Shown in pieces: positions 16,940 through 25,760 of a stretch of DNA of 64,000 nt. The stretch's first letter is position 1; each line of letters starts with the position of its first letter. The notes below the pieces were generated by a model that made no database searches, had not been told where the DNA came from, and saw only the letters and a list, made by a program, of their open reading frames with translations. Location: NCBI RefSeq assembly GCF_902497995.1, contig NZ_CABVII010000013.1, positions 1-64,000 of the forward strand, in the 5' to 3' direction. Both the position numbers and the translations under genes were made by a program. The stretch is from Pseudomonas fluorescens. GTDB lineage: Bacteria > Pseudomonadota > Gammaproteobacteria > Pseudomonadales > Pseudomonadaceae.

Positions 16940-17182
16940 ATGAACAACGGTGAGCGCAACAACGACATCGAATCCCCAGCAACGTCGAACGCCCCGCCCA
17001 CGGATTCGTCCGGCAAGCCAGTCAATAATGTGGTGGAACGAGATATTGAGGACAGGGACAGTGACACCAGGGGGGTGGATGAAAGCATTACGCCCTCGTC
17101 CCCTCGGACCAAGGAGCAGGACGCCGAGGAACTCAGCAAAAAAATTGCCGAGATAGAACGCAAGGTGGCGGATGGTAACTAA
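16940..17182 (+). CDS. Small acidic hypothetical protein
   Basis: 80 residues starting MNNGERNNDIES, with CCGAGGTAAGTGCG before the ATG. Composition is dominated by Asn, Asp, Glu, Ser and Lys. The N-terminal half is disordered-looking, and the end (SKKIAEIERKVADGN) is a short amphipathic helix. No signal peptide or membrane segment. Similar short, hydrophilic proteins are common in Pseudomonas without known role. The frame is open further upstream, but those residues look non-coding. Confidence 0.55.
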   Translation: MNNGERNNDIESPATSNAPPTDSSGKPVNNVVERDIEDRDSDTRGVDESITPSSPRTKEQDAEELSKKIAEIERKVADGN

Positions 17183-17204
17183 CAAAGCGCTAAAGCGGCG
17201 TCCG

Positions 17205-17253
17205 CCTCGCCAGTTACGTCAGGGACGAGCTGATTGGGCCGCAACTGGCGAGG
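17205..17253. terminator. Strong 11-bp hairpin after the small acidic gene
   Basis: CCTCGCCAGTT (17205-17215) pairs perfectly with AACTGGCGAGG (17243-17253), with a 27-base loop. There is no T-run directly after it. It begins 23 bases behind the stop codon and may act as a 3' stabiliser or be a degenerate repeat. Confidence 0.45.
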
Positions 17254-17328
17254 GGAACAACTAGACATTAGCTCATAATTTAAAGATGTCTCATGCGCCG
17301 CGATCGCGACCGCGACTTTTTATTCTTT

Positions 17329-17431
17329 TCAGACGAACCACACGCCGAAGGGTTGGCATATCCAGCGACGCCTGCGCAATCATTCAGACGCCGAGGACAC
17401 TGCCGCCGATACGTTTTGCCAGATGCTGACA
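17329..17431 (+). pseudogene. Remnant of an ECF (FecI-like) sigma factor, region 2
   Basis: In the 456-base gap before the cystathionine beta-synthase gene the plus strand reads GWHIQRRLRNHSDAEDTAAD and then TFCQML. This matches the region 2 pattern of iron-starvation sigma factors (GWL..RLR...DAEDLAQDTFLRLL) with the DAED and DTF words. The coding resemblance stops where a REP begins (17451). There is no start codon with a ribosome site and no region 4. It is most likely the left-over 5' part of a deleted gene. Confidence 0.4.
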
Positions 17432-17450
17432 GCCCGTGTTGACCCCGACA

Positions 17451-17498
17451 GCGAAGGCGTACTCACGGACGCCTTCGCCAGCAAGCCGGCTCCTGCAG
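17451..17498. repeat. REP element
   Basis: GCGAAGGCGT (17451-17460) pairs with ACGCCTTCGC (17469-17478), followed by AGCAAGCCGGCTCCTGCAGG. This is half of the long REP pair type found at 36358. The rest of the gap to 17638 contains the ribosome site of the next gene and nothing else recognised. Confidence 0.75.
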
Positions 17499-17638
17499 GC
17501 TACCAATTGACCGTGCGCGGTTGCGAGTGGAGCAATCCCGGCCTATGTTCCAAACGACGCATTTGCTTGCGACCGGCGCGCGAACTCGCCGCGGGTTGCT
17601 GTCCCATTCAGTGCAGATTTTTGCGACGAGGTGACAAC

Positions 17639-19015
17639 ATGCCGAATGACTCCCGCCCCGCCGTGCTCGAACTGATCGGCAATACGCCTCTGGTGCGTAT
17701 CAGCCGCTTCGATACCGGCCCGTGCACACTGTTTCTCAAACTCGAATCGCAGAACCCCGGCGGTTCGATCAAGGACCGCATCGGCCTGGCGATGATCGAC
17801 GCCGCCGAACGCGATGGCCGCCTGCGACCGGGCGGCACCATAGTCGAGGCCACCGCCGGCAACACCGGCCTGGGTCTGGCCCTGGTCGGCCGCGCCAAGG
17901 GTTACCGGGTGGTGCTGGTGGTGCCGGACAAGATGTCCACCGAGAAGGTCCTGCACCTCAAGGCCATGGGCGCCGAAGTGCACATCACCCGCTCCGATGT
18001 CGGCAAGGGCCATCCCGAGTACTACCAGGACGTTGCCGCGCGCCTGGCGCAGGACATTCCCGATGCCTTCTTCGCCGATCAATTCAACAACCCGGCCAAC
18101 CCGCTGGCCCATGAGTGCAGCACCGCGCCCGAGATCTGGGCGCAGACCCAGCATGATCTGGATGCCATCGTCGTCGGCGTCGGCTCCGCCGGCACACTGA
18201 CCGGATTGACCCGCTTCTTCAGCCGGGTGCAGCCGAACTTGGAGATGGTGCTGGCCGACCCGGTCGGCTCGGTCATGGCCGAGTACAGCCGCAGCGGCAC
18301 CCTTGGCACGCCCGGCTCATGGGCCGTGGAAGGCATCGGTGAAGACTTCATCCCCTCGATTGCCGACCTGTCCAGTGTGCGCAAAGCCTATTCGATCAGC
18401 GACGAAGAAAGCTTTGACCATGCCCGCCAGCTGCTGCGCGCCGAAGGCATTCTCGGCGGCTCTTCGACCGGCACCCTGCTGGCCGCGGCACTGCGTTACT
18501 GCCGCGAGCAAACCGAGCCGAAACGGGTGGTCAGTTTTGTCTGCGACACCGGTACCCGCTACCTGTCGAAGGTCTACAACGACCAGTGGATGAACGATCA
18601 GGGCCTGCTGCAGTACAAACATTATGACGATCTGCGCGACCTGATCGCGCGGCGCTTCGAGGATGGCCGGGTGATCAGCGTCGGCCCGGACGACACGTTG
18701 CTCACCGCGTTCCAGCGCATGCGCCTGGCGGATGTGTCGCAACTGCCGGTGCTGGTGAACGGCCAGCGCCTGGTCGGCGTGATCGACGAGTCCGATATTC
18801 TGCTCGGCATGCAGGAAGATCCCTCGCACTTTCGCATGAGCGTGGCCAGCGCGATGACCGACAAGGTGCAAACCCTGCCGCCCGGCGCCAGCCTGGCCGA
18901 ACTGCAGGCAGAGCTCGACCGCGGACTGGTGGCGATCATCGCCGATGCGTCGGGCTTCTACGGCCTGATTACCCGGTTCGACCTGCTCAATCATTTACGG
19001 AGATCCCTGACATGA
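17639..19015 (+). CDS. Cystathionine beta-synthase
   Basis: 458 residues. Fold-type II PLP enzyme: LIGNTPLVRIS, PLP lysine K45 in GGSIKDRIGL, and the phosphate loop in EATAGNTGLG. Residues from about 335 form two CBS domains, which bind adenosyl ligands and regulate activity. There is no haem domain. It condenses homocysteine with serine to cystathionine, the first half of reverse transsulfuration. The ATG at 17639 follows GACGAGGTGACAAC; the longer open frame upstream covers a REP and is not coding. It overlaps the next gene as ATGA, giving an operon for methionine-to-cysteine conversion. Confidence 0.9.
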   Translation: MPNDSRPAVLELIGNTPLVRISRFDTGPCTLFLKLESQNPGGSIKDRIGLAMIDAAERDGRLRPGGTIVEATAGNTGLGLALVGRAKGYRVVLVVPDKMSTEKVLHLKAMGAEVHITRSDVGKGHPEYYQDVAARLAQDIPDAFFADQFNNPANPLAHECSTAPEIWAQTQHDLDAIVVGVGSAGTLTGLTRFFSRVQPNLEMVLADPVGSVMAEYSRSGTLGTPGSWAVEGIGEDFIPSIADLSSVRKAYSISDEESFDHARQLLRAEGILGGSSTGTLLAAALRYCREQTEPKRVVSFVCDTGTRYLSKVYNDQWMNDQGLLQYKHYDDLRDLIARRFEDGRVISVGPDDTLLTAFQRMRLADVSQLPVLVNGQRLVGVIDESDILLGMQEDPSHFRMSVASAMTDKVQTLPPGASLAELQAELDRGLVAIIADASGFYGLITRFDLLNHLRRSLT

Positions 19016-20190
19016 GTCAGCACGATGAATCCGCTGCAAGCCGCGCCTTCGCCACCCGCGTGATCCACGCCGGGCAGGTGCCGGACCCCACCACCGGGGC
19101 GCTGATGCCGCCGATCTACGCCAACTCCACCTACTTGCAACAGAGCCCCGGCGTGCACAAGGGCTTCGACTACGGGCGCTCGCACAATCCGACGCGCTTT
19201 GCCTTGGAGCGCTGCGTCGCCAATCTCGAAGGCGGCAGCCAGGCCTTCGCCTTCGCCTCCGGGCTGGCGACGATTTCCACGGTGCTCGAACTGCTCGACA
19301 CGGGGGCGCACGTCGTCTCCGGCAACGATCTGTACGGCGGTACTTTCCGTCTGTTCGACAAGGTGCGTCGGCGCAGCGCCGGGCTTCGCTTCAGCTTCGT
19401 CGACCTCTCGGACCTGGCGGCCTTCGAAGCGGCGCTGCAGGACGACACGCGCATGGTGATGGTCGAGACCCCGAGCAATCCCCTGCTGAGCCTCACCGAC
19501 CTGGCGGCCATCGCGCGCATCTGCCGCGACCGGGACATCATTTGTGTGGCCGACAACACCTTCGCCAGCCCGTGGATACAGCGTCCGCTGGAACTTGGCT
19601 TCGACATCGTGCTGCACTCGACGACCAAGTACCTGAACGGCCATTCCGACGTGATCGGCGGCATCGCGGTGGTCGGTCAGAATGCCGAACTGGCCGAGCG
19701 CCTGGGTTTTCTGCAGAACGCAGTGGGTGCTATCGCCGGGCCGTTCGACGCGTTTCTGACCCTGCGCGGGGTGAAAACCCTGGCACTGCGCATGGAACGC
19801 CACTGCAGCAACGCACTGGAACTGGCGCAATGGCTGGAGCGTCAGCCACAGGTGGCGCGCGTCTATTATCCGGGGCTGCCCTCGCATCCACAGCACGAAC
19901 TGGCGCGGCAGCAGATGCGCGGTTTCGGCGGGATGATTTCCCTCGATCTGAACAGCGACCTGGCCGGCGCCAGGCGCTTCCTCGAAAGTGTGCAGATCTT
20001 TGCCCTGGCCGAAAGCCTGGGCGGCGTGGAAAGCCTGATCGAGCACCCGGCGATCATGACCCACGCCACCATTCCTGCCGAGACCCGAGCACAGCTTGGC
20101 ATCGGCGATGCGCTGGTGCGTCTGTCAGTAGGTGTCGAGGATGTGGAAGACTTGCGCGCCGACCTGGCCCAGGCGCTGGCGCGGATTTGA
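19012..20190 (+). CDS. Cystathionine gamma-lyase (Cys/Met metabolism PLP enzyme)
   Basis: 392 residues of the fold-type I Cys/Met PLP family. K206 in HSTTKYLNGHSD is the PLP lysine; YGRSHNPTR, the TPSNP loop and DNTFASPWIQRP are all in place. With the preceding cystathionine beta-synthase it completes reverse transsulfuration, releasing cysteine, 2-oxobutyrate and ammonia. A cystathionine gamma-synthase reaction cannot be excluded by sequence, but the operon context favours the lyase. Confidence 0.9.
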   Translation: MSQHDESAASRAFATRVIHAGQVPDPTTGALMPPIYANSTYLQQSPGVHKGFDYGRSHNPTRFALERCVANLEGGSQAFAFASGLATISTVLELLDTGAHVVSGNDLYGGTFRLFDKVRRRSAGLRFSFVDLSDLAAFEAALQDDTRMVMVETPSNPLLSLTDLAAIARICRDRDIICVADNTFASPWIQRPLELGFDIVLHSTTKYLNGHSDVIGGIAVVGQNAELAERLGFLQNAVGAIAGPFDAFLTLRGVKTLALRMERHCSNALELAQWLERQPQVARVYYPGLPSHPQHELARQQMRGFGGMISLDLNSDLAGARRFLESVQIFALAESLGGVESLIEHPAIMTHATIPAETRAQLGIGDALVRLSVGVEDVEDLRADLAQALARI

Positions 20191-20299
20191 GCAAGCCTGT
20201 CTGCTTGTCCATGTGCGGGGGGGCATTGGCGTGCCGCGAGAGGCCGGTCGCCAAGGCCAGCAACACTTCGAAAAAAACGGAGAATCAGTAAAAAATAAA

Positions 20300-20368
20300 C
20301 GATTTTTCCTGATACGCCCTGCTCGATAGCATGACCTGCACCTGCCTCGATCAGTTCAGGAAAAATCG
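20300..20368 (+). promoter_or_regulatory. terC leader: 13-bp stem that buries the ribosome binding site
   Basis: CGATTTTTCCTGA (20300-20312) pairs perfectly with TCAGGAAAAATCG (20356-20368), separated by 43 bases. The 3' arm contains the Shine-Dalgarno AGGA of the terC-like gene and ends one base before its ATG at 20370. Formed in mRNA, it would block translation. E. coli alx (a TerC homologue) is controlled by a structured leader that senses manganese and pH, so an RNA switch here is plausible. I could not match the yybP-ykoY consensus by eye. Confidence 0.65.
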
Positions 20369-20369
20369 C

Positions 20370-21371
20370 ATGTCTCCCATGAACATCGGCGAACCCTGGA
20401 TGTGGGCCAGCTTCATCGCCTTCATCATCTGCATGCTGGCGCTGGACCTTTTCGTGTTCGGCGGACGCAAGGCCCATCGCGTGTCCGTCCGCGAGGCACT
20501 GTCCTGGGTCATCGCCTGGAGCGGCCTGGCGCTGGCTTTCGCCGCCCTGCTCTGGTGGTATCTGAACGACACCTTCGGCGCGCAGGTCGCCCAGCGCATA
20601 ACCCTTGAATTTCTTACGGGCTACCTGATCGAGCAATCGCTTTCGATCGACAACATGTTCGTCTTCGTCATGATCTTCGGGTACTTCGCCGTGCCGCCGG
20701 AGTTGCAGCGCCGGGTGCTGCTGTATGGCGTGCTGGGCGCCATCGTGATGCGCACCCTGATGATTTTCGCCGGGGTCTGGCTGGTGTCGCAATTCGCCTG
20801 GCTGCTCTATGTCTTCGGCGCGTTCCTGATGATCACCGGGATCAAGATGCTGATCTTCGCCGACCAGCAGCCCGATCTGGCCAGGAACCCCTTACTGGGC
20901 TGGTTGCGATGTCATTTGCGCGTGACCGACGGCTTTCACGGCGAGCGGTTCTTCGTGCGGCTCAACGGCGTGCGCTGGGCGACGCCGATGTTTCTGGTAA
21001 TGGTATTGATCGAAGCCAGCGACCTGATATTCGCGGTCGACAGCGTCCCGGCGATCTTCGCCGTCACCACCGACCCCTTCATCATAGTCACCTCGAACAT
21101 CTTTGCGATCATGGGCTTGCGCGCCCTGTACTTCCTGCTCGCCGATATGGCCGAGCGTTTCCATCTGCTCAAATACGGGCTGGCCTTCGTCTTGGTATTC
21201 ATTGGCGGCAAAATGTTGGCCATGCCGTGGTTTCATGTGCCGATCCAATGGTCGCTGGCGCTGGTCGCCGGCATTATCCTGACCTCGGTGCTGCTGAGCC
21301 TGTTCCTGAGCAGGGAAAAACGCCAAGCGCTGGCGAAGAACAATAAACGAGGCCCGGGAACGGCTAAATGA
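20370..21371 (+). CDS. TerC/Alx-family integral membrane protein
   Basis: 333 residues with about nine membrane helices. Typical TerC family sequence: FLTGYLIEQSLSIDNMFVFV and LVMVLIEASDLIFAVDSVPA, with the acidic residues thought to bind metal. E. coli Alx exports manganese and responds to alkaline pH; other members are linked to tellurite resistance or to metal loading of exported enzymes. The ATG at 20370 (MSPMNIGEPW) is directly behind the stem described at 20300. An ATG at 20331 in the same frame lies inside the loop and could make a longer form or be part of the control. Confidence 0.88.
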   Translation: MSPMNIGEPWMWASFIAFIICMLALDLFVFGGRKAHRVSVREALSWVIAWSGLALAFAALLWWYLNDTFGAQVAQRITLEFLTGYLIEQSLSIDNMFVFVMIFGYFAVPPELQRRVLLYGVLGAIVMRTLMIFAGVWLVSQFAWLLYVFGAFLMITGIKMLIFADQQPDLARNPLLGWLRCHLRVTDGFHGERFFVRLNGVRWATPMFLVMVLIEASDLIFAVDSVPAIFAVTTDPFIIVTSNIFAIMGLRALYFLLADMAERFHLLKYGLAFVLVFIGGKMLAMPWFHVPIQWSLALVAGIILTSVLLSLFLSREKRQALAKNNKRGPGTAK

Positions 21372-21601
21372 TGCGGCAGCCGGCAAGAAACGGACGAAAC
21401 CCGGGGATATTTGCCTGGGCAAACGAAGTTTCAGACTGACGGTCACACACCGGTTAAACGCCGAAAACACAGGCGCTAGAAGGTGCCGCATCGGCCGTTT
21501 TCGGTCGATACCGATCCCGCAAACATTTGCTTACAATTCAACGACTCGTTAAACACCGAGCTGTCGGCTACTAGTGATAGGTTACGGCGCTTGCCCGGGC
21601 C

Positions 21602-22924
21602 ATGAGATGCTCTTCTGCCTTAATTATGCGCATCAACCTTCCCAGTCTTCCTGCCTTCGGTGCCTACCTTGCCCTTGCCTGCCTGTTTGCGGGCGCATGG
21701 TTCAGCCACCCGGCCCCTGTGCATTCGTCCTTTGCCCTGATGAAACCGGTCATGGCGGTGGCCGATCAAGTGGCCAAGCCCATCTATACCAGCCGGTTCG
21801 CCTCGTCCGGGCTGGTGGACTTCGTGCATTCCTCGGCGGTCACCGCCTTGCCTGACGGCAGCCTGATGGCGGTCTGGTTCGCCGGCACTCGCGAGGGCGC
21901 CGCCGACGTGCAGGTGCGCTCTGCCCGCTTCGACGCCAACACCGGCGAATGGGGTGCGGAACAGGTACTGGCGACGCGGGATTCGACGCAACAGGGCACC
22001 CGAAAATACATTCGCAAGCTGGGCAATCCGGTGGTCGCACTTGCGCCGGACAATCGCCTCTGGCTGTTCTATGTATCGGTGTCCATGGGCGGCTGGGCCG
22101 GCAGTGCGGTCAATGTGATGGTTTCGGACGACTATGGTCGCCAATGGTCCGAGCCGCGCCAATTGATCACCTCACCCTTCCTCAATATCAGCACCCTGGT
22201 CCGCTCGGCACCGGTGTTTCATGCCGATGGCTCGATCGGCCTGCCGGTCTACCACGAGTTTCTCGGCAAGTTCGCCGAGTATCTGTACCTGAGCGCGGAC
22301 GGCAATGTGATCGATAAGTACCGCATCAGCCACGGCAACAACTCCTTGCAACCCACGGTGGTTCCACTGGATGGTCAGCGCGGTGTGGCCTTGCTGCGCT
22401 ACGCCGGCAACACCCATCACCGCGTGCTGGCGACCCGCACTGAAGATGCCGGGCAAACCTGGAGTGAACCCTACCCGCTCGATCCATCGAATCCGAACTC
22501 CTCGCTGGCGGCGGTCGCGACGCCCAAGCACGGGCTGCTGGTAGCGCTCAATGACCTGCAGGAGGGGCGCTTCAAGCTGAGCCTGTACGGTACCGACGCA
22601 GAGATGGACGATTGGCGCTCGCTACGGGACCTGGATAAATCGCCCGATCCATTGGGGGCTCCGTTTTCACCCGAGGCCTACAAGGAAATCATCGGCCAGG
22701 AATTTCGCGGTTCCAGTGGCGCTCTGCGCCAACCGCTGGAAGCGCAGTTCCTGAGCAACCTCGACACCCGGGTCTGCAAAAGCCAGGGCTGCGAATTCGA
22801 ATATGAATACCCCTACTTCATCCGCAGTCCCGACGGTCTGTATCACCTGGTGTATTCCTGGAACAACACATTCATCAAGCACGTGACCTTCAACGATGCC
22901 TGGCTGGCGGAGCGAGTCCATTGA
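21602..22924 (+). CDS. Sialidase-fold (BNR/Asp-box) protein, membrane-anchored
   Basis: 440 residues. A hydrophobic segment at about 16-32 (AYLALACLFAGAWF) is a signal anchor or signal peptide. The rest is a six-bladed propeller with two Asp boxes, VSDDYGRQWSEP and TEDAGQTWSEP. The RKLGNPVVALAPDNRLWLFY stretch is typical of bacterial exo-alpha-sialidase-like proteins of this group. Neither possible start (21602 or 21626) has a good ribosome site. The stop overlaps the next gene's TTG start. With the LtaS-like gene behind, a role on periplasmic or surface glycans is more likely than degradation of host sialic acid. Confidence 0.8.
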   Translation: MRCSSALIMRINLPSLPAFGAYLALACLFAGAWFSHPAPVHSSFALMKPVMAVADQVAKPIYTSRFASSGLVDFVHSSAVTALPDGSLMAVWFAGTREGAADVQVRSARFDANTGEWGAEQVLATRDSTQQGTRKYIRKLGNPVVALAPDNRLWLFYVSVSMGGWAGSAVNVMVSDDYGRQWSEPRQLITSPFLNISTLVRSAPVFHADGSIGLPVYHEFLGKFAEYLYLSADGNVIDKYRISHGNNSLQPTVVPLDGQRGVALLRYAGNTHHRVLATRTEDAGQTWSEPYPLDPSNPNSSLAAVATPKHGLLVALNDLQEGRFKLSLYGTDAEMDDWRSLRDLDKSPDPLGAPFSPEAYKEIIGQEFRGSSGALRQPLEAQFLSNLDTRVCKSQGCEFEYEYPYFIRSPDGLYHLVYSWNNTFIKHVTFNDAWLAERVH

Positions 22925-23517
22925 TCAACCTCTGGCAAGCCCATATCAGCTTCGCAATGATCCTCTTCCTGCTGCTGCCGTCTTTTGGCTTGAACAAGGG
23001 CGGGCGTGTCGCGCTATTGCTCGCCTTGCTGGCAGTCAGCTACATCCCGCTGGACGGATTGACCCTGGCTGCGTACTTGCGCAGCCACATCGATGACCTT
23101 GCCGTCACGACCCTGGTGTTCATGGCCTGGGGTTGTCTGCGTCGACTGGAGCTCTTGCCGCCTGCGCGGCAGGGTCAGGCCGGCATATTGGTCCTCTTTG
23201 CCGTGATGGCCCTGGCGCTGTACCCGGCAACCCTGGGCTTGAGCGACCTGGACCCGTATCGGTTCGGCTTCAGTCCGCGTCCGATGCTGGTGTTCGTCGG
23301 GCTGCTGACGTTGAGCCTGTTTTACCTGCGCAACTACCTGGCGGTCTTGATGCTGGCCGGCGCAACCCTGGGCTTCATCGCCGGCATCAAGCCATCGCAC
23401 AATTATTGGGATTACCTGGTTGATCCGCTGCTGGGCCTGTATTGCTGCCTGGCACTGCTGCTGTTGGCCACGCACTGGACCTTTGGTCGGCTCGGCTCGC
23501 TGCGCGGTTCGGCGTGA
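22921..23517 (+). CDS. Multi-pass membrane protein of the sialidase/LtaS operon
   Basis: 198 residues with about six hydrophobic helices (for example HISFAMILFLLLPSFG, ALLLALLAVSYIPLDG, LLGLYCCLALLLLATHWTFG). The TTG start overlaps the sialidase stop codon, so it is translationally coupled. No family is recognised. Its consistent position between the propeller and the sulfatase-fold enzyme suggests a membrane partner or substrate carrier for one of them. Confidence 0.75.
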   Translation: MINLWQAHISFAMILFLLLPSFGLNKGGRVALLLALLAVSYIPLDGLTLAAYLRSHIDDLAVTTLVFMAWGCLRRLELLPPARQGQAGILVLFAVMALALYPATLGLSDLDPYRFGFSPRPMLVFVGLLTLSLFYLRNYLAVLMLAGATLGFIAGIKPSHNYWDYLVDPLLGLYCCLALLLLATHWTFGRLGSLRGSA

Positions 23518-23565
23518 CAACGATTCATTCAAGATTCAACGACAATTTTTGACAGGGGAACATGG

Positions 23566-25602
23566 ATGGGTTGGCTGCAATCGAGACGTTTGCATTACTG
23601 GCTGGGCGCAACAGCGATTGCGTTTGTGCTGTTTGCACTGCTGCGGGTGGTGTTCTTCTTCGGCTTTTCCGGCTTTGACGCCAACGCGTTGAGCGCTGAA
23701 CCGGCCGTGCCGGAAACCCTGGGCATCGGCTTTCGTTTCGATCTGCGCCTGGCCATCCTGGTGATGTTGCCGGTGGCGTTGCTGGCCTGGATCCCGCGCT
23801 GGAACCTCACGACCAGCCGCCTGCTGCGCCGGATCGCACGGGTGTACCTGGCCGCGATCCTGAGCGTCATGCTGCTGATCTACATCATCGATTTCGGCCA
23901 TTACGCGTACCTGGGCGTCAGAATCAACGCCACCGTGCTGCGCTTTATCGACGATGCGCAAATATCCCGGGACATGGTCTGGCAGACCTATCCGGTCATC
24001 TGGATTTCACTGGGTTGGCTGGCGACCGTCGCCCTGGTGACCCTGGCCCTGATGCGCCTGGAGCGCGTGACCCTGGACCGCCCGCGCAAAGTCATCCACC
24101 CGCTTTCCGTCACCTGGGGCAGCGCGTTGATGGTGGTGGTGGTGTTGCTGGGCATCCTGGGCCGTGTCGAGAACATGAACCTGGAAAACCCTGTGCCGTT
24201 GCGCTGGAGCGACGCGTTCTTCTCGGGTAACACCCAGGTCGCGGCACTGGGCCTGAATCCAGTGATCTTCCTGTACGACACGGTCAAGGTCGGCCAGTCG
24301 CGCTACGACGAAGCTCAGGTGCGCGAACACTATGCCGTCATGGCCAAGTACCTGGGGGTCGCACAGCCTGACCCGCAACGCCTTGATTTCGTCCGCCACC
24401 AGGCGCCACAACCCTACAAGGTACCGGGTAACCGGCCACCGAACGTGATGTTCGTCATGCTCGAATCCCTGGGTACCAGCGCCGTCGGTGCCTATGGCAA
24501 CCCGATCAATCCGACGCCGAACATCGATCGCCTTGCCACGCAGAGCTGGTTCTTCGAGCACTTCTATGTGCCGGTGACCGGGACCGCGAAAACTGTCTGG
24601 GCCAGTATCAGCGGCGTGCCTGACGTCACTCGTCAGGAAACCGCGACCCGCAACCCGCTGATCACCAAGCAGCACACCCTGATCAACGCCTTCACCGGTT
24701 ACGAGAAGCTCTACACCATTGGCGGCAACTCCGGCTGGGCCAACATGAATGCCTTGATCCGGCAGAGCATCGACGGCGTTCGCCTGTTCGAAGAGCGCGA
24801 CTGGAAGGCTCCGGTGGTGGACGTGTGGGGCATTTCCGACCTGGACCTGTTCAAGGAAACCGACAAGATCCTGCAAGCACTGCCCAAGGACAAACCGTTC
24901 TTCGCTTATGTGCAGACGGCCGGCAACCATCGTCCCTTCACCATTCCCAAGACCAATGACGGCTTCGAGGTCAAGCACCCTACCCTGGAAGAAGTCCAGG
25001 CCGCCGGATCGCGCAGTGTCGAACAGTACAACGCCGTGCGCCTGCTGGACTTCAACATCGGTCGCCTGATGGAAATCGCCAAGGCGGGCGGCTGGTACGA
25101 CAACACCATTTTCGTGCTGTTCGGCGACCATAACACCCGTATCGCGCAGATCCCGTTCCTGGCTCCGGCCTACGAGCAACTGGGCCTGGAAAGCAATGCG
25201 GTGCCGATGATCATCCACGCCCCGGGCCTGCTCGGGACGCGAAACGTCAAGGAAGCCGTGGGCCTGGTGGACTTGCTGCCGACCGTCGCAGGCATGGCAG
25301 GCCTCGAGTTCCGCAACAGCGGCATGGGCCGTGACATCCAGCAACCCGCGCCCGAGGGTGAACGTGTCGTGCCGCTGGTATTGCGCGAAGGCACCTTCCC
25401 GTTGATTGCAGGCGTCACTCAACACTATATGGTGCAGATGGAACACGACGGCAGCTCGCCGACGCTTCATGACCTGGCCTCGAAGACGCCGCTGGACAAC
25501 GTGGCAGAGAAAAACCCGGACGAGTTCAAGCGCCTGGTGGAGTTGACTCGGGGTATGCATGAGACTTCGCGGTTGATGCTTTATCAGAATGTGCGTGAGT
25601 GA
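23566..25602 (+). CDS. LtaS/OpgB-like membrane sulfatase-fold phosphoglycerol transferase
   Basis: 678 residues. Four to five N-terminal membrane helices are followed by an extracytoplasmic sulfatase domain from about residue 285. Metal and catalytic motifs: VMLESLGTSAVGAYG (acidic ligand), TGTAKTVWAS (the threonine equivalent to the LtaS nucleophile), and LFGDHNTRI (Asp/His ligands). LtaS makes lipoteichoic acid in Firmicutes, while in proteobacteria relatives add phosphoglycerol to periplasmic glucans. As this is a Gram-negative, decoration of osmoregulated periplasmic glucans is the best guess. The ATG at 23566 has AGGGGA upstream. Confidence 0.87.
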   Translation: MGWLQSRRLHYWLGATAIAFVLFALLRVVFFFGFSGFDANALSAEPAVPETLGIGFRFDLRLAILVMLPVALLAWIPRWNLTTSRLLRRIARVYLAAILSVMLLIYIIDFGHYAYLGVRINATVLRFIDDAQISRDMVWQTYPVIWISLGWLATVALVTLALMRLERVTLDRPRKVIHPLSVTWGSALMVVVVLLGILGRVENMNLENPVPLRWSDAFFSGNTQVAALGLNPVIFLYDTVKVGQSRYDEAQVREHYAVMAKYLGVAQPDPQRLDFVRHQAPQPYKVPGNRPPNVMFVMLESLGTSAVGAYGNPINPTPNIDRLATQSWFFEHFYVPVTGTAKTVWASISGVPDVTRQETATRNPLITKQHTLINAFTGYEKLYTIGGNSGWANMNALIRQSIDGVRLFEERDWKAPVVDVWGISDLDLFKETDKILQALPKDKPFFAYVQTAGNHRPFTIPKTNDGFEVKHPTLEEVQAAGSRSVEQYNAVRLLDFNIGRLMEIAKAGGWYDNTIFVLFGDHNTRIAQIPFLAPAYEQLGLESNAVPMIIHAPGLLGTRNVKEAVGLVDLLPTVAGMAGLEFRNSGMGRDIQQPAPEGERVVPLVLREGTFPLIAGVTQHYMVQMEHDGSSPTLHDLASKTPLDNVAEKNPDEFKRLVELTRGMHETSRLMLYQNVRE

Positions 25603-25613
25603 TTGAGGGTGGC

Positions 25614-25640
25614 GGCAGAACCCTGATGTGAGGTTCTGCC
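25614..25640 (+). terminator. Hairpin behind the LtaS-like gene
   Basis: GGCAGAACC (25614-25622) pairs with GGTTCTGCC (25632-25640) with a 9-base loop. There is no T-run, so termination would be weak; 3' end protection is as likely. Confidence 0.5.
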
Positions 25641-25760
25641 AATCCGCTCGCTCAAGCTGGAAACGATGCGCACTGTGCACGGGCTGAATGGCCCGATCTT
25701 CGCCTGATGTTATGCTGATCACGAGCGAACTCATCCTGCCCCTCAACCGAGGAAGTGAAG

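Noticed and set aside
20191..20369. yybP-ykoY manganese riboswitch before terC
   Set aside because: The family is expected before alx/terC-type genes, but I could not align its conserved loops. Only the 13-bp stem is reported.
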